Positions 7,736-17,887 are shown, counted from the stretch's first letter. The stretch: 64,000 nt of DNA from an uncultured Sedimentitalea sp. (GCA_947504115.1 CANNGH010000002.1:1-64000); one strand, 5' to 3'. The notes: generated from the letters alone by a model not told the origin. Numbers and translations: made by a program.

Positions 7736-10700
7736 ATGAGCACACGCATCGCAACCCATGGCCGCCTGATCGACCGGACGCGCCGCTTGACCTTCACGTT
7801 CAACGGGCAAGACTTGCACGGCCATCCCGGCGACACGCTGGCCTCGGCGCTGCTGGCCAACGACCGGATGCTGGTGGGACGGTCCTTCAAATATCACCGC
7901 CCGCGCGGGATCGTGGCCTCCGGGGCCGAGGAACCCAACGCGCTGGTCAATCTCGGCACCGGTCCGGCATTCGAACCCAACCAGCGCACCACCACGACCG
8001 AACTGTTCGACCGGCTGCAAGCGACCTCGCAGAACCATTGGCCAAGCCTGGATTTCGATATCGGGGCGGTGAACACCTGGTTCTCGCGGTTTCTGCCGGC
8101 GGGGTTCTATTACAAGACCTTCCTGCGCCCGCGCGCCTTCTGGAAACATGTCTACGAGCCGATCATCCGTCAATCGGCCGGGCTGGGACAGGTGCCCAGG
8201 GAGCGGGATTGCGACACCTACGAGCATTTCAACGTCACCACCGACATCGTAGTGATCGGTGGCGGCATCGCCGGGCTGCTGGCCGCGCGCAGTGCGGCGG
8301 CATCGGGCGCGCGGGTTCTGGTTCTGGAACAGACCGCCCATTGGGGCGGACGTGCGCCGGTCGATGGCGGCGCCGTCGACGGCCAGCCGGTCGGCAGCTA
8401 TATCGACACACTGCTGAAGCAATTGCGCGCCATGGCGAATGTCACGCTGCGCCCGCGCTGCATGGGGGCGGGCGTCTATGATCACGGCTATGTTCTCGGC
8501 TATGAGCGCCGGACCGATCACGCCCCCGAAGCATCCGGGCCGCGCCATCGTCTGTGGCGGATCCGCGCCAGGCACGTGATCGCCGCCACCGGCGCCATCG
8601 AACGCCCGCTGGCCTTTGCCGGCAATGACGTTCCGGGCGTCATGCTGGCCTCGGCCATGCGCGATTATCTGGTGGATTACGGCGTTCTGGCCGGGCGGCG
8701 CGTGGTGCTCGCCACCAACAACGACGACGCCTATCGCACCGCCATCGCGATGAAACAGGCCGGGGCCGACGTGCTGCGCATCCTCGATGCGCGCGACAGC
8801 GGCGGCGGCGCGCTGATGCAGGAGGCGCGCGCCCTCGGCATCCGCATCGATTGCGGCCGCGCCATCGGCAAGATCACCGGCGGCAAACGGGTGAAAAAGG
8901 TGCAGATCTGCGCGCAGAACGGCACCGGCGGCGCGCTCGAGGCGGTTGCCTGCGATGCGGTCGCCATGTCGGGCGGCTGGTCGCCGGTGGTGCATCTGTG
9001 GTCGCATTGCGGCGGCAAGCTGATCTGGGATGACCGCGCGGCGCTGTTCCGGCCCGATCCCGATCGCCCGCCGTTTGGCGCGGATGGCACCGGTTTCGTC
9101 TCCACCGCCGGCGCGGCCCATGGCGACCTGGCGCTTTCCGCCATCGTTCGACAGGCGCATTCTGCCGGAAACAACGCCGCGCAGGCCGCTGGTTACAAAA
9201 CGAAATCCGCAACGGCTCCAGAGGCCGAGACGACCCGCGAGGCACCGCTCTTGCCGGTCTGGCTGATGCCCGCCAATGCCAACGTCGCGCTGCGCTCCAA
9301 GGCGTGGCTGGATTATCAGAACGACGTCAAGGTATCCGACGTTCGACTGGCGGCGCGCGAGGGCTATGAAAGCGTCGAACACACCAAGCGCTACACCACG
9401 CTTGGCATGGCGACGGATCAGGGTAAGCTGAGCAATATCAATGGACTCGCGACCCTAGCTGATGCGCTCGGCGCGGCGATCCCGGCTGTGGGCACGACCA
9501 CGTTCCGCCCGCCCTATACGCCGATTTCCTTCGGCGCCATCGCCGGCGAGGCGCGGCGCGAGATTTTCCAGCCGCTGCGCCGCACGCCGATGCATCACTG
9601 GCACGACACCCACGGCGCCGTGTGGGAGCCGGTGGGCCACTGGCGGCGTCCCTATACCTATCCGCGCAGCGGCGAAAGCGTGCAGGACGCGGTGGCGCGC
9701 GAGATCAGGAATACGCGGCAAGCCGTTGGTTTGCTTGATGCATCCACGTTGGGCAAGTTGATCGTCAAGGGGCCGGACGCGGGGCGGTTCCTCGACATGC
9801 TTTACACCAACATGATGTCCAACCTGAAGCCGGGGCGCTGTCGGTATGGGCTGATGTGCAGCGAGAACGGCTTTCTCATGGATGACGGCGTTGTGGCGCG
9901 GATCGACGATCAGACCTTCCTGTGCCACACCACCAGCGGCGGCGCGGATCATATCCATGCCCATATGGAGGAATGGCTGCAGACCGAATGGTGGGGCTGG
10001 CAGGTTTATGTCGCCAACGCGACAGAGCAATATGCCCAGATCGCCGTTGTCGGCCCCAAGGCGCGAAAATTGCTGGAAAAACTTGGCGGCATGGACCTGT
10101 CACCCGACACGCTGCCGTTCATGGCCTGGGCCGATGGGCACCTTGGCGGCATCAAGGCGCGGGTCTATCGCATCTCGTTCTCGGGTGAGCTCAGCTATGA
10201 GATCGCGGTTCCGGCGTCGCAGGGTCTGGCGCTGTGGAGCGCATTGATCGAGGCGGGGCGGGAATTCGGCGTGATGCCCTATGGCACAGAAGCGCTGCAC
10301 GTGATGCGGGCCGAAAAGGGCTTCATCATGATCGGAGACGAGACCGACGGCACCGTGATCCCGCAGGATCTGGGGCTGAACTGGGCGATCTCGAAAAAGA
10401 AGGACGATTATCTGGGCAAACGCGCGCAGCAGCGCGCGCATATGACCGATCCCGATCGCTGGAAGCTGGTGGGGCTGGAAACCACGGATGGCAGCGTGCT
10501 GCCCGATGGCGCCTATGCCGTGGCGGAGGGTGTGAACGCCAATGGCCAGCGCAACACGCAAGGGCGCGTGACCTCGACCTATCATTCGCCGACGCTGGAG
10601 CGGGGCATCGCGATGGGGCTGGTCCTGCACGGTCCCGACCGGATGGGCGAAGTGCTGGAATTCCCCGGCACCGATGACAAGATCTATCACGCGAAGATCG

Positions 10701-10747
10701 TCGATCCGGTATTTTACGACAAGGAAGGGGAAAAGCAGAATGTCTGA
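7736..10747 (+). CDS. soxA: sarcosine oxidase subunit alpha
   Basis: 1003-aa alpha subunit. The N-terminal part (about 20-100) has the ferredoxin-like fold region (FNGQDLHGHPGDTLASALL). An NAD-binding Rossmann motif follows at about 168 (DIVVIGGGIAGLLAARS), with FAD/NAD disulfide-oxidoreductase-like sequence to about 450. From about 620 there is a glycine-cleavage T-protein-like folate domain (GAVWEPVGHW, GLLDASTLGK, GELSYEIAVP). The frame is open upstream, but the subunit starts at MSTRIATHG. It overlaps soxG by 8 bases. Confidence 0.96.
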   Translation: MSTRIATHGRLIDRTRRLTFTFNGQDLHGHPGDTLASALLANDRMLVGRSFKYHRPRGIVASGAEEPNALVNLGTGPAFEPNQRTTTTELFDRLQATSQNHWPSLDFDIGAVNTWFSRFLPAGFYYKTFLRPRAFWKHVYEPIIRQSAGLGQVPRERDCDTYEHFNVTTDIVVIGGGIAGLLAARSAAASGARVLVLEQTAHWGGRAPVDGGAVDGQPVGSYIDTLLKQLRAMANVTLRPRCMGAGVYDHGYVLGYERRTDHAPEASGPRHRLWRIRARHVIAATGAIERPLAFAGNDVPGVMLASAMRDYLVDYGVLAGRRVVLATNNDDAYRTAIAMKQAGADVLRILDARDSGGGALMQEARALGIRIDCGRAIGKITGGKRVKKVQICAQNGTGGALEAVACDAVAMSGGWSPVVHLWSHCGGKLIWDDRAALFRPDPDRPPFGADGTGFVSTAGAAHGDLALSAIVRQAHSAGNNAAQAAGYKTKSATAPEAETTREAPLLPVWLMPANANVALRSKAWLDYQNDVKVSDVRLAAREGYESVEHTKRYTTLGMATDQGKLSNINGLATLADALGAAIPAVGTTTFRPPYTPISFGAIAGEARREIFQPLRRTPMHHWHDTHGAVWEPVGHWRRPYTYPRSGESVQDAVAREIRNTRQAVGLLDASTLGKLIVKGPDAGRFLDMLYTNMMSNLKPGRCRYGLMCSENGFLMDDGVVARIDDQTFLCHTTSGGADHIHAHMEEWLQTEWWGWQVYVANATEQYAQIAVVGPKARKLLEKLGGMDLSPDTLPFMAWADGHLGGIKARVYRISFSGELSYEIAVPASQGLALWSALIEAGREFGVMPYGTEALHVMRAEKGFIMIGDETDGTVIPQDLGLNWAISKKKDDYLGKRAQQRAHMTDPDRWKLVGLETTDGSVLPDGAYAVAEGVNANGQRNTQGRVTSTYHSPTLERGIAMGLVLHGPDRMGEVLEFPGTDDKIYHAKIVDPVFYDKEGEKQNV

Positions 10748-11324
10748 ACCCGTCAGCGCCCTGAACCACGCCGCGTTCGACGGTCTGGTGGAAATCGAGG
10801 AATGCGGCCTGCAAGGCATGATCATCCTGCGCGGCGACCTGTCCGCACGGGCGGTCCGTTCGGCAGCGACGGGCGCGACGGGCGCGAAAATGCCGGGCCC
10901 GCGCGAGGTTCAGACAAACGGTGCAAAGGCGCTGTGCTGGATGTCGCCCGATGAACTTCTGATCCTGTGCGACTACAGCTTTGTCGCGCAAGCCATTGAA
11001 GGAATGAATAAAGCGCTGAACGGTGTACATGCGTTGGCCGTGGATATGTCGGATGCGCGGACGATGTTCCGCCTCACGGGTGCGGCGGCGCGCGATGTCA
11101 TGGCCAAGCTGACACCGGCGGATGTATCGCCGCAGGCGCTTCAGCCGGGGCAGATCCGGCGGTCGCGGCTGGCGCAGGTGTCGGCCGCGTTCTGGCTTGA
11201 AGATGACATGACGTTCCGCGTCGTCTGCTTCCGCTCGGTCGCGCGATACACGTTCGATCTGCTGTGCACCGCGGCGCGTCCCGGTTCGGATGTGGACTAT
11301 TTCAATGCGCCCGCCGCCCCGTGA
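10740..11324 (+). CDS. soxG: sarcosine oxidase subunit gamma
   Basis: 194-aa gamma subunit, structurally like part of the GcvT fold. It contains MILRGDLSARAVRSA, a CWMSPDELLI stretch, VDMSDARTMFRLTG and FWLEDDMTFRVVCFRS, all typical of the subunit. The ATG lies within the last codons of soxA, so translation is likely coupled. Last gene of the sarcosine oxidase operon. Confidence 0.94.
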   Translation: MSEPVSALNHAAFDGLVEIEECGLQGMIILRGDLSARAVRSAATGATGAKMPGPREVQTNGAKALCWMSPDELLILCDYSFVAQAIEGMNKALNGVHALAVDMSDARTMFRLTGAAARDVMAKLTPADVSPQALQPGQIRRSRLAQVSAAFWLEDDMTFRVVCFRSVARYTFDLLCTAARPGSDVDYFNAPAAP

Positions 11325-11423
11325 TCGGAGCGGAGATTTCCCGCCCACGCCCTTGACCAAACGGCATCACCGGGACATCTACCCATGGTGACGACAACGT
11401 AACTTGAAAAAGGGGGGCCCGAA

Positions 11424-12032
11424 ATGGCTTTTGAACTTCCTGATCTTCCTTATGCGCACGATGCGCTGGCATCCAAGGGCATGTCCAAGGAGACACTCGA
11501 ATACCACCACGACAAGCACCACAAGGCCTATGTGGACAACGGCAACAAGGCGATTGCCGGAACCGAGTGGGAAAACAAGTCGCTGGAAGAGATCATCAAG
11601 GGCACCTATGACAAGAACGCGGTGGCCCAAAGCGGCATCTTCAACAATATCAGCCAGTTGTGGAACCATAACCAGTTCTGGGAAATGATGTCGCCCGACG
11701 ACAGCAAGATGCCGGGCGAACTGGAAAGCCGCATCAAGGACGCGTTCGGTTCGGTGGACGAGTTCAAGGACAAGTTCAAGGCGGCCGGCGGCGGTCAGTT
11801 CGGCTCGGGCTGGGCCTGGCTGGTGGTGGATACCGATGGCTCGCTGAAGGTGACGAACACCGAAAACGGCGTGAACCCGGTCTGTTTCGGCCAGACGGCG
11901 CTGCTGGGTTGCGATGTGTGGGAACATTCCTACTACATCGACTTCCGTAACGCGCGTCCGGATTATCTGTCCAACTTCCTGGACAAACTGGTGAACTGGG
12001 AAAACGTGGCCGAGCGTCTCTCCAAAGCCTGA
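11424..12032 (+). CDS. sodB: superoxide dismutase, Fe type
   Basis: 202-aa cytoplasmic dismutase. Metal ligands are His28 (LEYHHDKHH), His82 (LWNHNQFW), Asp164 and His168 (DVWEHSYYIDF). Gln79, three residues before His82, occupies the position that marks Fe-type enzymes, so Fe is more likely than Mn; cambialistic use cannot be excluded. The start follows AAAAAGGGGG. A clear terminator follows, so it is probably monocistronic. Confidence 0.95.
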   Translation: MAFELPDLPYAHDALASKGMSKETLEYHHDKHHKAYVDNGNKAIAGTEWENKSLEEIIKGTYDKNAVAQSGIFNNISQLWNHNQFWEMMSPDDSKMPGELESRIKDAFGSVDEFKDKFKAAGGGQFGSGWAWLVVDTDGSLKVTNTENGVNPVCFGQTALLGCDVWEHSYYIDFRNARPDYLSNFLDKLVNWENVAERLSKA

Positions 12033-12060
12033 TCGCCGCGTCCTGGTGATCGGATCGCAC

Positions 12061-12086
12061 GCCCCGCCAATCGGCGGGGCGTTTTT
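12061..12086 (+). terminator. rho-independent terminator of sodB
   Basis: GCCCCGCC and GGCGGGGC form an 8-bp stem with an AATC loop, followed by GTTTTT. It starts 28 bp after the sodB stop. Confidence 0.9.
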
Positions 12087-12154
12087 CGTGGGTGGAACGC
12101 TTCCTGTCGGTCCCGCGTTGGGTCGGGAAACGTCTGAAAACAGGAGTGAGCGAT

Positions 12155-12364
12155 ATGGCCGAGCGGCATAGATCCAATGACATGAGCAAGGACACCGACA
12201 AGATTCTGGGCGACAAGGATGAAACCTCGCAGCAGGGCCGGGGCGGCGGCGAATTGGCCCGCAAGATCGGCACGCAGGACGAGGAGAAACGCGCCAAGGA
12301 ACGCCCCGCCGGAGTCACCCGTGTCACCGGAGCGGACAAGAAGGAAAAAGGGGACAAGGAATGA
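12155..12364 (+). CDS. small hydrophilic hypothetical protein
   Basis: 69 aa, very charged (many Lys, Asp and Glu) and without hydrophobic stretches, as in stress-type disordered proteins. ATG chosen for the AGGAG eight bases upstream. The frame extends upstream into the sodB terminator, which is not coding. The stop overlaps the next start by 4 bases, so it is coupled with the host-attachment-like gene. Family not recognised. Confidence 0.65.
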   Translation: MAERHRSNDMSKDTDKILGDKDETSQQGRGGGELARKIGTQDEEKRAKERPAGVTRVTGADKKEKGDKE

Positions 12365-12816
12365 CGGAACTCAAGCACGGAACGTGGGTGTTGATCGCGG
12401 ACGGGGAAAAGGCACTGTTTACGCAGAACGTCGACGACGAGCAGAACCCGACGCTGGAGGTGATCCGCATCGAAGAGCAGGACAACCCGGCGGACCGGGA
12501 ACTCGGCACTGACAGGCCGGGCCGGTTTCACGACGGTCCGAACGTGCATCGCTCGGCCGTGCAGGAGACCGACTGGCACCAGTTGAACGAAGACCGCTTT
12601 GCCCATGAACTGGCCGATATCCTTTATGAAAAGGCCTATGGCGGCAAGTTCGACCGTATCGTTCTGGTCGCGCCGCCCGATACGCTGGGCGAGTTGCGCA
12701 AGACCATGCACAAGGTCGTCACCGACAAGGTGATCGCCGAGATTCCAAAGACGCTGACGCGGCATCCGCTGGACAAGATCGAGATCCTGCTGCGCGACGA
12801 ACTGGCCGAGATGTGA
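12361..12816 (+). CDS. host attachment protein-like (PF10116 type)
   Basis: 151 aa. The pattern is WVLIADGEKALF at the N-terminus, a central charged region (DRPGRFHDGPN) and a C-terminal helical part with FDRIVLVAPPDTLGELRK. These match the family named after an Agrobacterium protein needed for attachment to host cells, which has an eRF1/archaeal-like RNA-binding fold. In most bacteria its role is unknown. ATGA overlap with the small gene before it. Confidence 0.8.
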   Translation: MTELKHGTWVLIADGEKALFTQNVDDEQNPTLEVIRIEEQDNPADRELGTDRPGRFHDGPNVHRSAVQETDWHQLNEDRFAHELADILYEKAYGGKFDRIVLVAPPDTLGELRKTMHKVVTDKVIAEIPKTLTRHPLDKIEILLRDELAEM

Positions 12817-12878
12817 GCGGGCTTGCCAGCGCCGTCGCGCGCTGGCACTGATCCCGTGACATCATCGCGGGAACGGCC

Positions 12879-13766
12879 ATGAACGAAACGCTGAAAGGGG
12901 TCGCGGCCATGGTCGCGGCCTGCACGCTCTGGGGTCTGTCCAGCATTTATCTCGATTTTCTGTCGCACCTGCCTCCGTTGCAGGTGCTTGCCCATCGCAG
13001 CCTCTGGTCGTTGCCGTTCTTCATCGCGATACTGGCGCTTCAGGGACGCGTCGGCGAATTTCGCGCCATCTCGGCTTTGCGCGGTCGCGCGGGGCTGGTC
13101 GTGCTGGCGGCGCTGATGATCACCGGCAACTGGTTCATGTTCATCCTGTCGATCCAGATCGGACATGCGACCGAAGCCAGCCTTGGCTATTACATCTATC
13201 CGCTGATCGCCGTGCTGATCGGGCGGTTCGCCTTTGGCGAAAAGCTGGACGGCTTGCAGATGGTGGCGATCGCGCTGGTTGTCGCCGCCGTGTTTTCGCT
13301 GGCCGTGGGGCTGGGGGCGCTGCCCTGGGTGGCGGTGGCGATCGCCGGAACCTTCGCGCTTTACGGCGTCATCAAGAAGAACCTGCCGCTGGGGCCGGTG
13401 GTGTCGGTCACCGCGGAAATGCTGGTGTTCCTGCCGGTGGCGGTGGCGATCCTCGCCCTTGGCGACGCGCCGCTCTGGGGCACCTCCGCATGGGACGTGG
13501 CGTTGCTGATCGGGTCGGGACCGTTCACCGCCTTGCCGCTGGTGCTGTTCAGCTATGCGGCGCGCCGGATTGCCATGTCGACGACGGGGGTGCTGTTCTA
13601 CATCAACCCGACGCTGCAATTCCTGGCCGCGATGCTGGTGCTGCGCGAGCCGTTCCATCCGGTGCATGCCATCGCCTTTCCGTTGATCTGGCTTGCGGTC
13701 GTGCTTTACAGCATCGCGGCCGCGCGTCGCGACCGGGCCGCGCGCCGGGCGGCGCGCCCGGCTTGA
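12879..13766 (+). CDS. rarD: EamA-family transporter RarD
   Basis: 295-aa inner-membrane protein with ten predicted helices from two EamA repeats. RarD signature: LWGLSSIYLDFLSHLPP (about 13-29), HRSLWSLPFF, MFILSIQIGHATEASLGYY and YINPTLQFLAAML. Family members are DMT-superfamily carriers with unproven substrates; rarD is also called chloramphenicol-sensitive protein. Preceded by a short gap after the host-attachment-like gene. Confidence 0.9.
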   Translation: MNETLKGVAAMVAACTLWGLSSIYLDFLSHLPPLQVLAHRSLWSLPFFIAILALQGRVGEFRAISALRGRAGLVVLAALMITGNWFMFILSIQIGHATEASLGYYIYPLIAVLIGRFAFGEKLDGLQMVAIALVVAAVFSLAVGLGALPWVAVAIAGTFALYGVIKKNLPLGPVVSVTAEMLVFLPVAVAILALGDAPLWGTSAWDVALLIGSGPFTALPLVLFSYAARRIAMSTTGVLFYINPTLQFLAAMLVLREPFHPVHAIAFPLIWLAVVLYSIAAARRDRAARRAARPA

Positions 13767-13836
13767 CCCTTGCCGGTGCGCTTGTCAAAGTGACGTGACT
13801 GCCTGCATTGGGCGCACGGGCGACGGGACCGAACGG

Positions 13837-14961
13837 ATGGCAGATGAAACCGCAGGCAGGCGAGGGCGCGCGACGATCATCGCCCTACTTGTCGGCCTTG
13901 GCGCTGCGGGTGTGGCGACCGTGATCTATACCGGTTTTGCGCCGGATGGGCCCGGAACGGCGCGTGTCGATGTCAATGGCGAAACCATTGCCGCCGATAG
14001 CGATCCCGCCGCGTCCGAACCCCAGATCAGGCAAGACGCGGCATCGCCCAAGAACGCTCCGCCCGGCGATCCGGACCAGCTTGTGCCGACATTCGATGTC
14101 GTGCGGGTTGATCCCGATGGCACGACCGTCATTGCCGGAACCGCGCAACCGGGCGCGCGTGTCACCATCCTGATGGACGAGACGGCGCAACAGACCGTCG
14201 ATGTCGATTCAAGCGGCCAGTTCGTCGCGCTGCTGGATCTTCCCCCCGGCGAAGCCGCGCGGGCGCTGACGCTGGAATCGGCGCTGGAGGGGCGGTCCGC
14301 GATGTCGCGCGACCAGATCATTCTGGCGCCGTCGCCACCCGTGGACGCGCGCGCCGAAGGGGGGCCGGCGACATCCGACGCCGAAAGCCCGCAAAACGAC
14401 ACCGCCGATGCCGACCCGTCCGCGGTGACCGTCCTGCGCGCGGGGGAGGACGGGATCGAGATGGTGCAGCCGACCACGTCCGGCAAGGCCGGCATTCCCG
14501 ACCGCATCACGCTGGACACGATCAGCTATGATGACGAAGGCGGCGTAAGCCTGGGTGGCCGTGCAAAAGCGGATTCGACCGTGCGCGTCTACCTGGACAA
14601 CACGCGCCTGACCGATTTCCAGGCCGATGAAAGCGGGCGCTGGACCGCCACGCTCCGCGATATAGCCCCCGGTCGCTATACGCTGCGGCTGGACGAGATT
14701 TCCGGCACCGGCGCGGTTCTCAGCCGTATGGAAACCCCGTTCCAGCGGGAATCGCACGAGGCGCTGGCGTCGTCCGGACCCGACGCTGACGCCGCGCCGG
14801 TCCGGGCGGTGACGGTGCAGCAGGGCGATACGCTCTGGGCGATTTCGCGCGACCGTTTCGGCGAAGGGATGCTCTACCTGCGGGTGTTCGAAGCGAACCG
14901 TGACGCTATCCGCGACCCCGACCTGATCTATCCCGGACAGGTCTTTGCCATCCCCGAGTGA
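13837..14961 (+). CDS. LysM domain-containing envelope protein
   Basis: 374 aa. A short basic N-terminus and one membrane helix (about 11-31, IIALLVGLGAAGVATVIYTG) anchor a periplasmic part with two Ig/Big-like repeats of the type seen in LysM proteins (VIAGTAQPGARVTILMD; SLGGRAKADSTVRVYLD). A C-terminal LysM domain follows at about 327-374 (VTVQQGDTLWAISRDRFGEG, YPGQVFAIPE), predicting peptidoglycan binding. ATG chosen after GGACCGAACGG; upstream codons have non-coding character. Confidence 0.88.
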   Translation: MADETAGRRGRATIIALLVGLGAAGVATVIYTGFAPDGPGTARVDVNGETIAADSDPAASEPQIRQDAASPKNAPPGDPDQLVPTFDVVRVDPDGTTVIAGTAQPGARVTILMDETAQQTVDVDSSGQFVALLDLPPGEAARALTLESALEGRSAMSRDQIILAPSPPVDARAEGGPATSDAESPQNDTADADPSAVTVLRAGEDGIEMVQPTTSGKAGIPDRITLDTISYDDEGGVSLGGRAKADSTVRVYLDNTRLTDFQADESGRWTATLRDIAPGRYTLRLDEISGTGAVLSRMETPFQRESHEALASSGPDADAAPVRAVTVQQGDTLWAISRDRFGEGMLYLRVFEANRDAIRDPDLIYPGQVFAIPE

Positions 14962-15029
14962 TCCGGTGACATCTGGCCTTTGGGCGGTCCAACGCCTAGA
15001 TGGGAACACCGACCCACAAGGAGCCGTGA

Positions 15030-16832
15030 ATGTCCGACGCCCAAACCGACCGGGCCGAGCGCCGCTCGGGCCTGCGCACCATCCGCAAGGTCGCGCCCTA
15101 TCTCTGGCCCGAAGGCGAGACCTGGATCAAGCGCCGCGTGGTGTTCGCGCTGACGATGCTGGTGCTGGCCAAGCTGATCGCGGTGGGCACGCCGGTGCTT
15201 TACAAGGGCGCGGTCGACGCATTGGCGGACGAAGGCGTGCCGATGCTGGCGCTGGGAGCGGTTGGGCTGACCGTGGCTTATGGCATGGCGCGGCTGCTGA
15301 ACGTCGCCTTCCAGCAATTGCGCGACGCGCTGTTCGCACCGGTGGGCCAGCGCGCCTTGCGGCGGCTGGCGCTGCAGACCTTTACCCATATCCATCGCCT
15401 GTCGATGCGCTATCACGTCACCCGCAAGACCGGTGGCCTCAGCCGCATCATCGAGCGCGGCGTCAAGGGGGTCGATTTCCTGTTGCGCTTCCTGCTGTTC
15501 AGCATCGGGCCACTGGTTCTGGAACTGGCGCTGGTGGCGATCATCCTGACGGTGCTGTTCGATTTCTGGTATCTGGTGGTCGTCGCCGTCACCATCGCGG
15601 TCTATGTCTGGTTCACCTTCAAGGTCACCGAATGGCGCGTGAAACTGCGCCGCGAGATGAACGATCAGGATACCGACGCCAACCAGAAGGCCATCGACAG
15701 CCTGTTGAACTATGAAACCGTCAAGTATTTCGGCGCCGAAGCGCGCGAGGCCGCGCGCTATGACCGGTCCATGCAGGCCTATGAACGCGCGGCGACCAGA
15801 ACCGCCTATTCGCTGGCCTTCCTGAATACCGGGCAGTCCTTCCTGATCACCTGCGGGCTGGTGGGGGTCATGGTTCTGGCGGCGGTGGGGGTGCAATCGG
15901 GCGCCCTGACGGTGGGGGATTTCGTGATGGTCAACGCCTACATGATCCAGATCACCGTACCGCTGAACTTCCTCGGCACGGTCTATCGCGAAATTCGCCA
16001 AAGCCTTGTGGACATGGGCCAGATGTTCGACCTGCTGGAACAGCCCGCCGAAGTCACCGACAAGGCAGACGCGCACAAGCTGAAGGTAAGTGGCGGGCGG
16101 ATCGAACTGCAGGATGTTCATTTCGGCTATGACCCCGACCGCGAGATTCTCAAGGGCATCTCCCTCACCGTCCCCGCGGGGCAGACCGTCGCCATTGTCG
16201 GCGCGACCGGGTCGGGCAAATCGACCGTCGGGCGGCTGCTGTTCCGGTTTTACGACGTGACCGGCGGCGCGCTGACCATCGACGGGCAGGACGTGCGCGA
16301 TGTGACGCAGGACAGCCTGCACGCGGCCATCGGCGTGGTGCCGCAGGACACGGTGCTGTTCAACGACACCATCCGTTACAACATCGCTTACGGTCGGGAC
16401 GGCGCGACACAGGCCGAGATCGAGGCCGCCGCCCGCGCCGCGCAGATCCACGATTTCATCACGACCCTGCCCAGCGGCTATGACACGGCGGTGGGCGAAC
16501 GCGGCCTGAAACTCTCGGGCGGGGAAAAGCAGCGCGTCGGTATCGCCCGCACCCTGCTGAAGAACCCGCCGATCCTGCTGCTGGACGAGGCGACCAGCGC
16601 GCTGGACAGCGATACAGAATCCGAAATCCAGAGCGCGCTGGCGCGGGCCGGGCAGGGGCGCACCGTCATCACCATCGCGCACCGGCTGTCCACCATCGCG
16701 GATGCGGACGAGATCGTGGTGCTGGATCAGGGCCGCATCGTCGAGCGGGGCACACACGAGACGCTGCTGGCGAAGGCCGGGCGCTATGCGCTGTTGTGGA
16801 ACCGCCAGCAGGCGGATCAGGAGGCCGCCTGA
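15030..16832 (+). CDS. Atm1-type ABC exporter, permease-ATPase fusion
   Basis: 600-aa half transporter of the Atm1/HMT1 group, which exports glutathione-type sulfur or metal conjugates. Six membrane helices lie in about 30-330. The ATPase follows with Walker A GATGSGKST (about 391), signature LSGGEKQR (about 496) and Walker B ILLLDEATSALD (about 515), then HRLSTI. The motif around YFGAEARE and YLNFLG-like NFLGTVYREIRQ is typical of the group. Convergent with lipB; the two stops abut. Confidence 0.92.
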   Translation: MSDAQTDRAERRSGLRTIRKVAPYLWPEGETWIKRRVVFALTMLVLAKLIAVGTPVLYKGAVDALADEGVPMLALGAVGLTVAYGMARLLNVAFQQLRDALFAPVGQRALRRLALQTFTHIHRLSMRYHVTRKTGGLSRIIERGVKGVDFLLRFLLFSIGPLVLELALVAIILTVLFDFWYLVVVAVTIAVYVWFTFKVTEWRVKLRREMNDQDTDANQKAIDSLLNYETVKYFGAEAREAARYDRSMQAYERAATRTAYSLAFLNTGQSFLITCGLVGVMVLAAVGVQSGALTVGDFVMVNAYMIQITVPLNFLGTVYREIRQSLVDMGQMFDLLEQPAEVTDKADAHKLKVSGGRIELQDVHFGYDPDREILKGISLTVPAGQTVAIVGATGSGKSTVGRLLFRFYDVTGGALTIDGQDVRDVTQDSLHAAIGVVPQDTVLFNDTIRYNIAYGRDGATQAEIEAAARAAQIHDFITTLPSGYDTAVGERGLKLSGGEKQRVGIARTLLKNPPILLLDEATSALDSDTESEIQSALARAGQGRTVITIAHRLSTIADADEIVVLDQGRIVERGTHETLLAKAGRYALLWNRQQADQEAA

Positions 16833-17483
16833 TCAGTCGGGAAACACCCCTGCGAAGCTGCGTTTCAGCGCGATGTCCAGATCGTCCATCGTCACCGGAA
16901 GGCCCAGATCGACCAGCGACGTCACGCCATGATCGGTAATGCCGCACGGGACGATGCCGCTGAAATGCTCCAGATCGGGTTCGACATTGATCGAGATGCC
17001 GTGAAAGCTGACCCATTTGCGCAGGCGGATGCCGATTGCGGCGATCTTGTCCTCGGCCAGCGCACCACTGGCCATGCGCGGCTTGTCTGGACGTTCGACC
17101 CAGACGCCGACGCGGCCCTCGCGGATATGGCCGGTCACGTTGAATTCCGCCAGCGCCGCGATCACCCACGCCTCCAGCGCCTGCACGAAAGCACGCACAT
17201 CGCGCCCGCGCCGGTCGAGATCGAGCATGACATAGACCACCCGCTGACCCGGCCCGTGATAGGTGTATTGCCCGCCGCGCCGCGCCTGATGCACCGGAAA
17301 GCGGTGCGGATCGGTCAGATCGGCCGGTCTGGCGCTGGTGCCGGCGGTATAGAGCGGCGGATGCTCCAGCAGCCAGATGCATTCCGGCGCTGTTCCGGCC
17401 GCGATCGCCGCCACGCGCGCCTCCATGACGGCCAACGCATCGTCGTATTCGGTCAAGCCTTGGGAGGTGATCCATTCAACCAT
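16833..17483 (-). CDS. lipB: lipoyl(octanoyl) transferase
   Basis: 216-aa enzyme that moves octanoate from acyl carrier protein to lipoyl domains. The family motif [13 protein letters not shown] is at about 68-80. Lys146 ([10 protein letters not shown]) and the acyl-carrying Cys180 (GIVPCGI) match the catalytic pair. Length normal. The ATG sits in a poor context, but no better start is visible. Confidence 0.95.
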   Translation of the reverse strand: MVEWITSQGLTEYDDALAVMEARVAAIAAGTAPECIWLLEHPPLYTAGTSARPADLTDPHRFPVHQARRGGQYTYHGPGQRVVYVMLDLDRRGRDVRAFVQALEAWVIAALAEFNVTGHIREGRVGVWVERPDKPRMASGALAEDKIAAIGIRLRKWVSFHGISINVEPDLEHFSGIVPCGITDHGVTSLVDLGLPVTMDDLDIALKRSFAGVFPD

Positions 17484-17643
17484 GCAACGGTCTTAGCGCC
17501 ATCCGTTTGTGCCGGAAAGAGGGCAGGCGCGCCGGGTTGCCGGCGAAATCCGGAAAATCCCGCTGTCGCAAATTCGCCCGATTTGCCTCTTCACAATCGC
17601 CGCACCCTCGTCTATAGCCCTGCCTCACCAAGCCTTTGACAGT

Positions 17644-17730
17644 GCGGTCGTGGCGGAATTGGTAGACGCGCAGCGTTGAGGTCGCTGTGGGGTAACACCC
17701 GTGGAAGTTCGAGTCTTCTCGACCGCACCA
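17644..17730 (+). tRNA. tRNA-Leu(GAG)
   Basis: Acceptor GCGGTCG pairs with CGACCGC, followed by A and an encoded CCA. The anticodon stem-loop CAGCGTTGAGGTCGCTG gives GAG. Long variable arm, T arm with AGTTCGAGTCT. 87 nt. Confidence 0.96.
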
Positions 17731-17851
17731 TCAGACCCTTTCGACGGAATGTCGAAACGCTGAAACAATTGAAATCGTCGGGTTTTTTGCGTGACCAAAC
17801 TGTGCGTGCTGCGCAGTCCGTGGCGATGCCGGCCGGATCGCGTCATCACGC

Positions 17852-17878
17852 CCCGCGCCGGTCAAAAACCGGCGCGGG
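17852..17878 (-). terminator. GC-rich hairpin at the 3' end of gdhA
   Basis: CCCGCGCCGGT and ACCGGCGCGGG form an 11-bp perfect stem with a 5-nt loop, 9 bp beyond the gdhA stop. There is no U-run after the stem, so it is a possible terminator or RNA-stabilising hairpin only. Confidence 0.55.
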
Positions 17879-17887
17879 ACAGGGGGA

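Noticed and set aside
7448-9382. 644-codon minus-strand frame
   Set aside because: Antisense to soxD and soxA; low-complexity His/Arg-rich translation typical of a shadow frame.
14928-16757. 609-codon minus-strand frame
   Set aside because: Antisense to the Atm1-type ABC exporter with intact Walker motifs.
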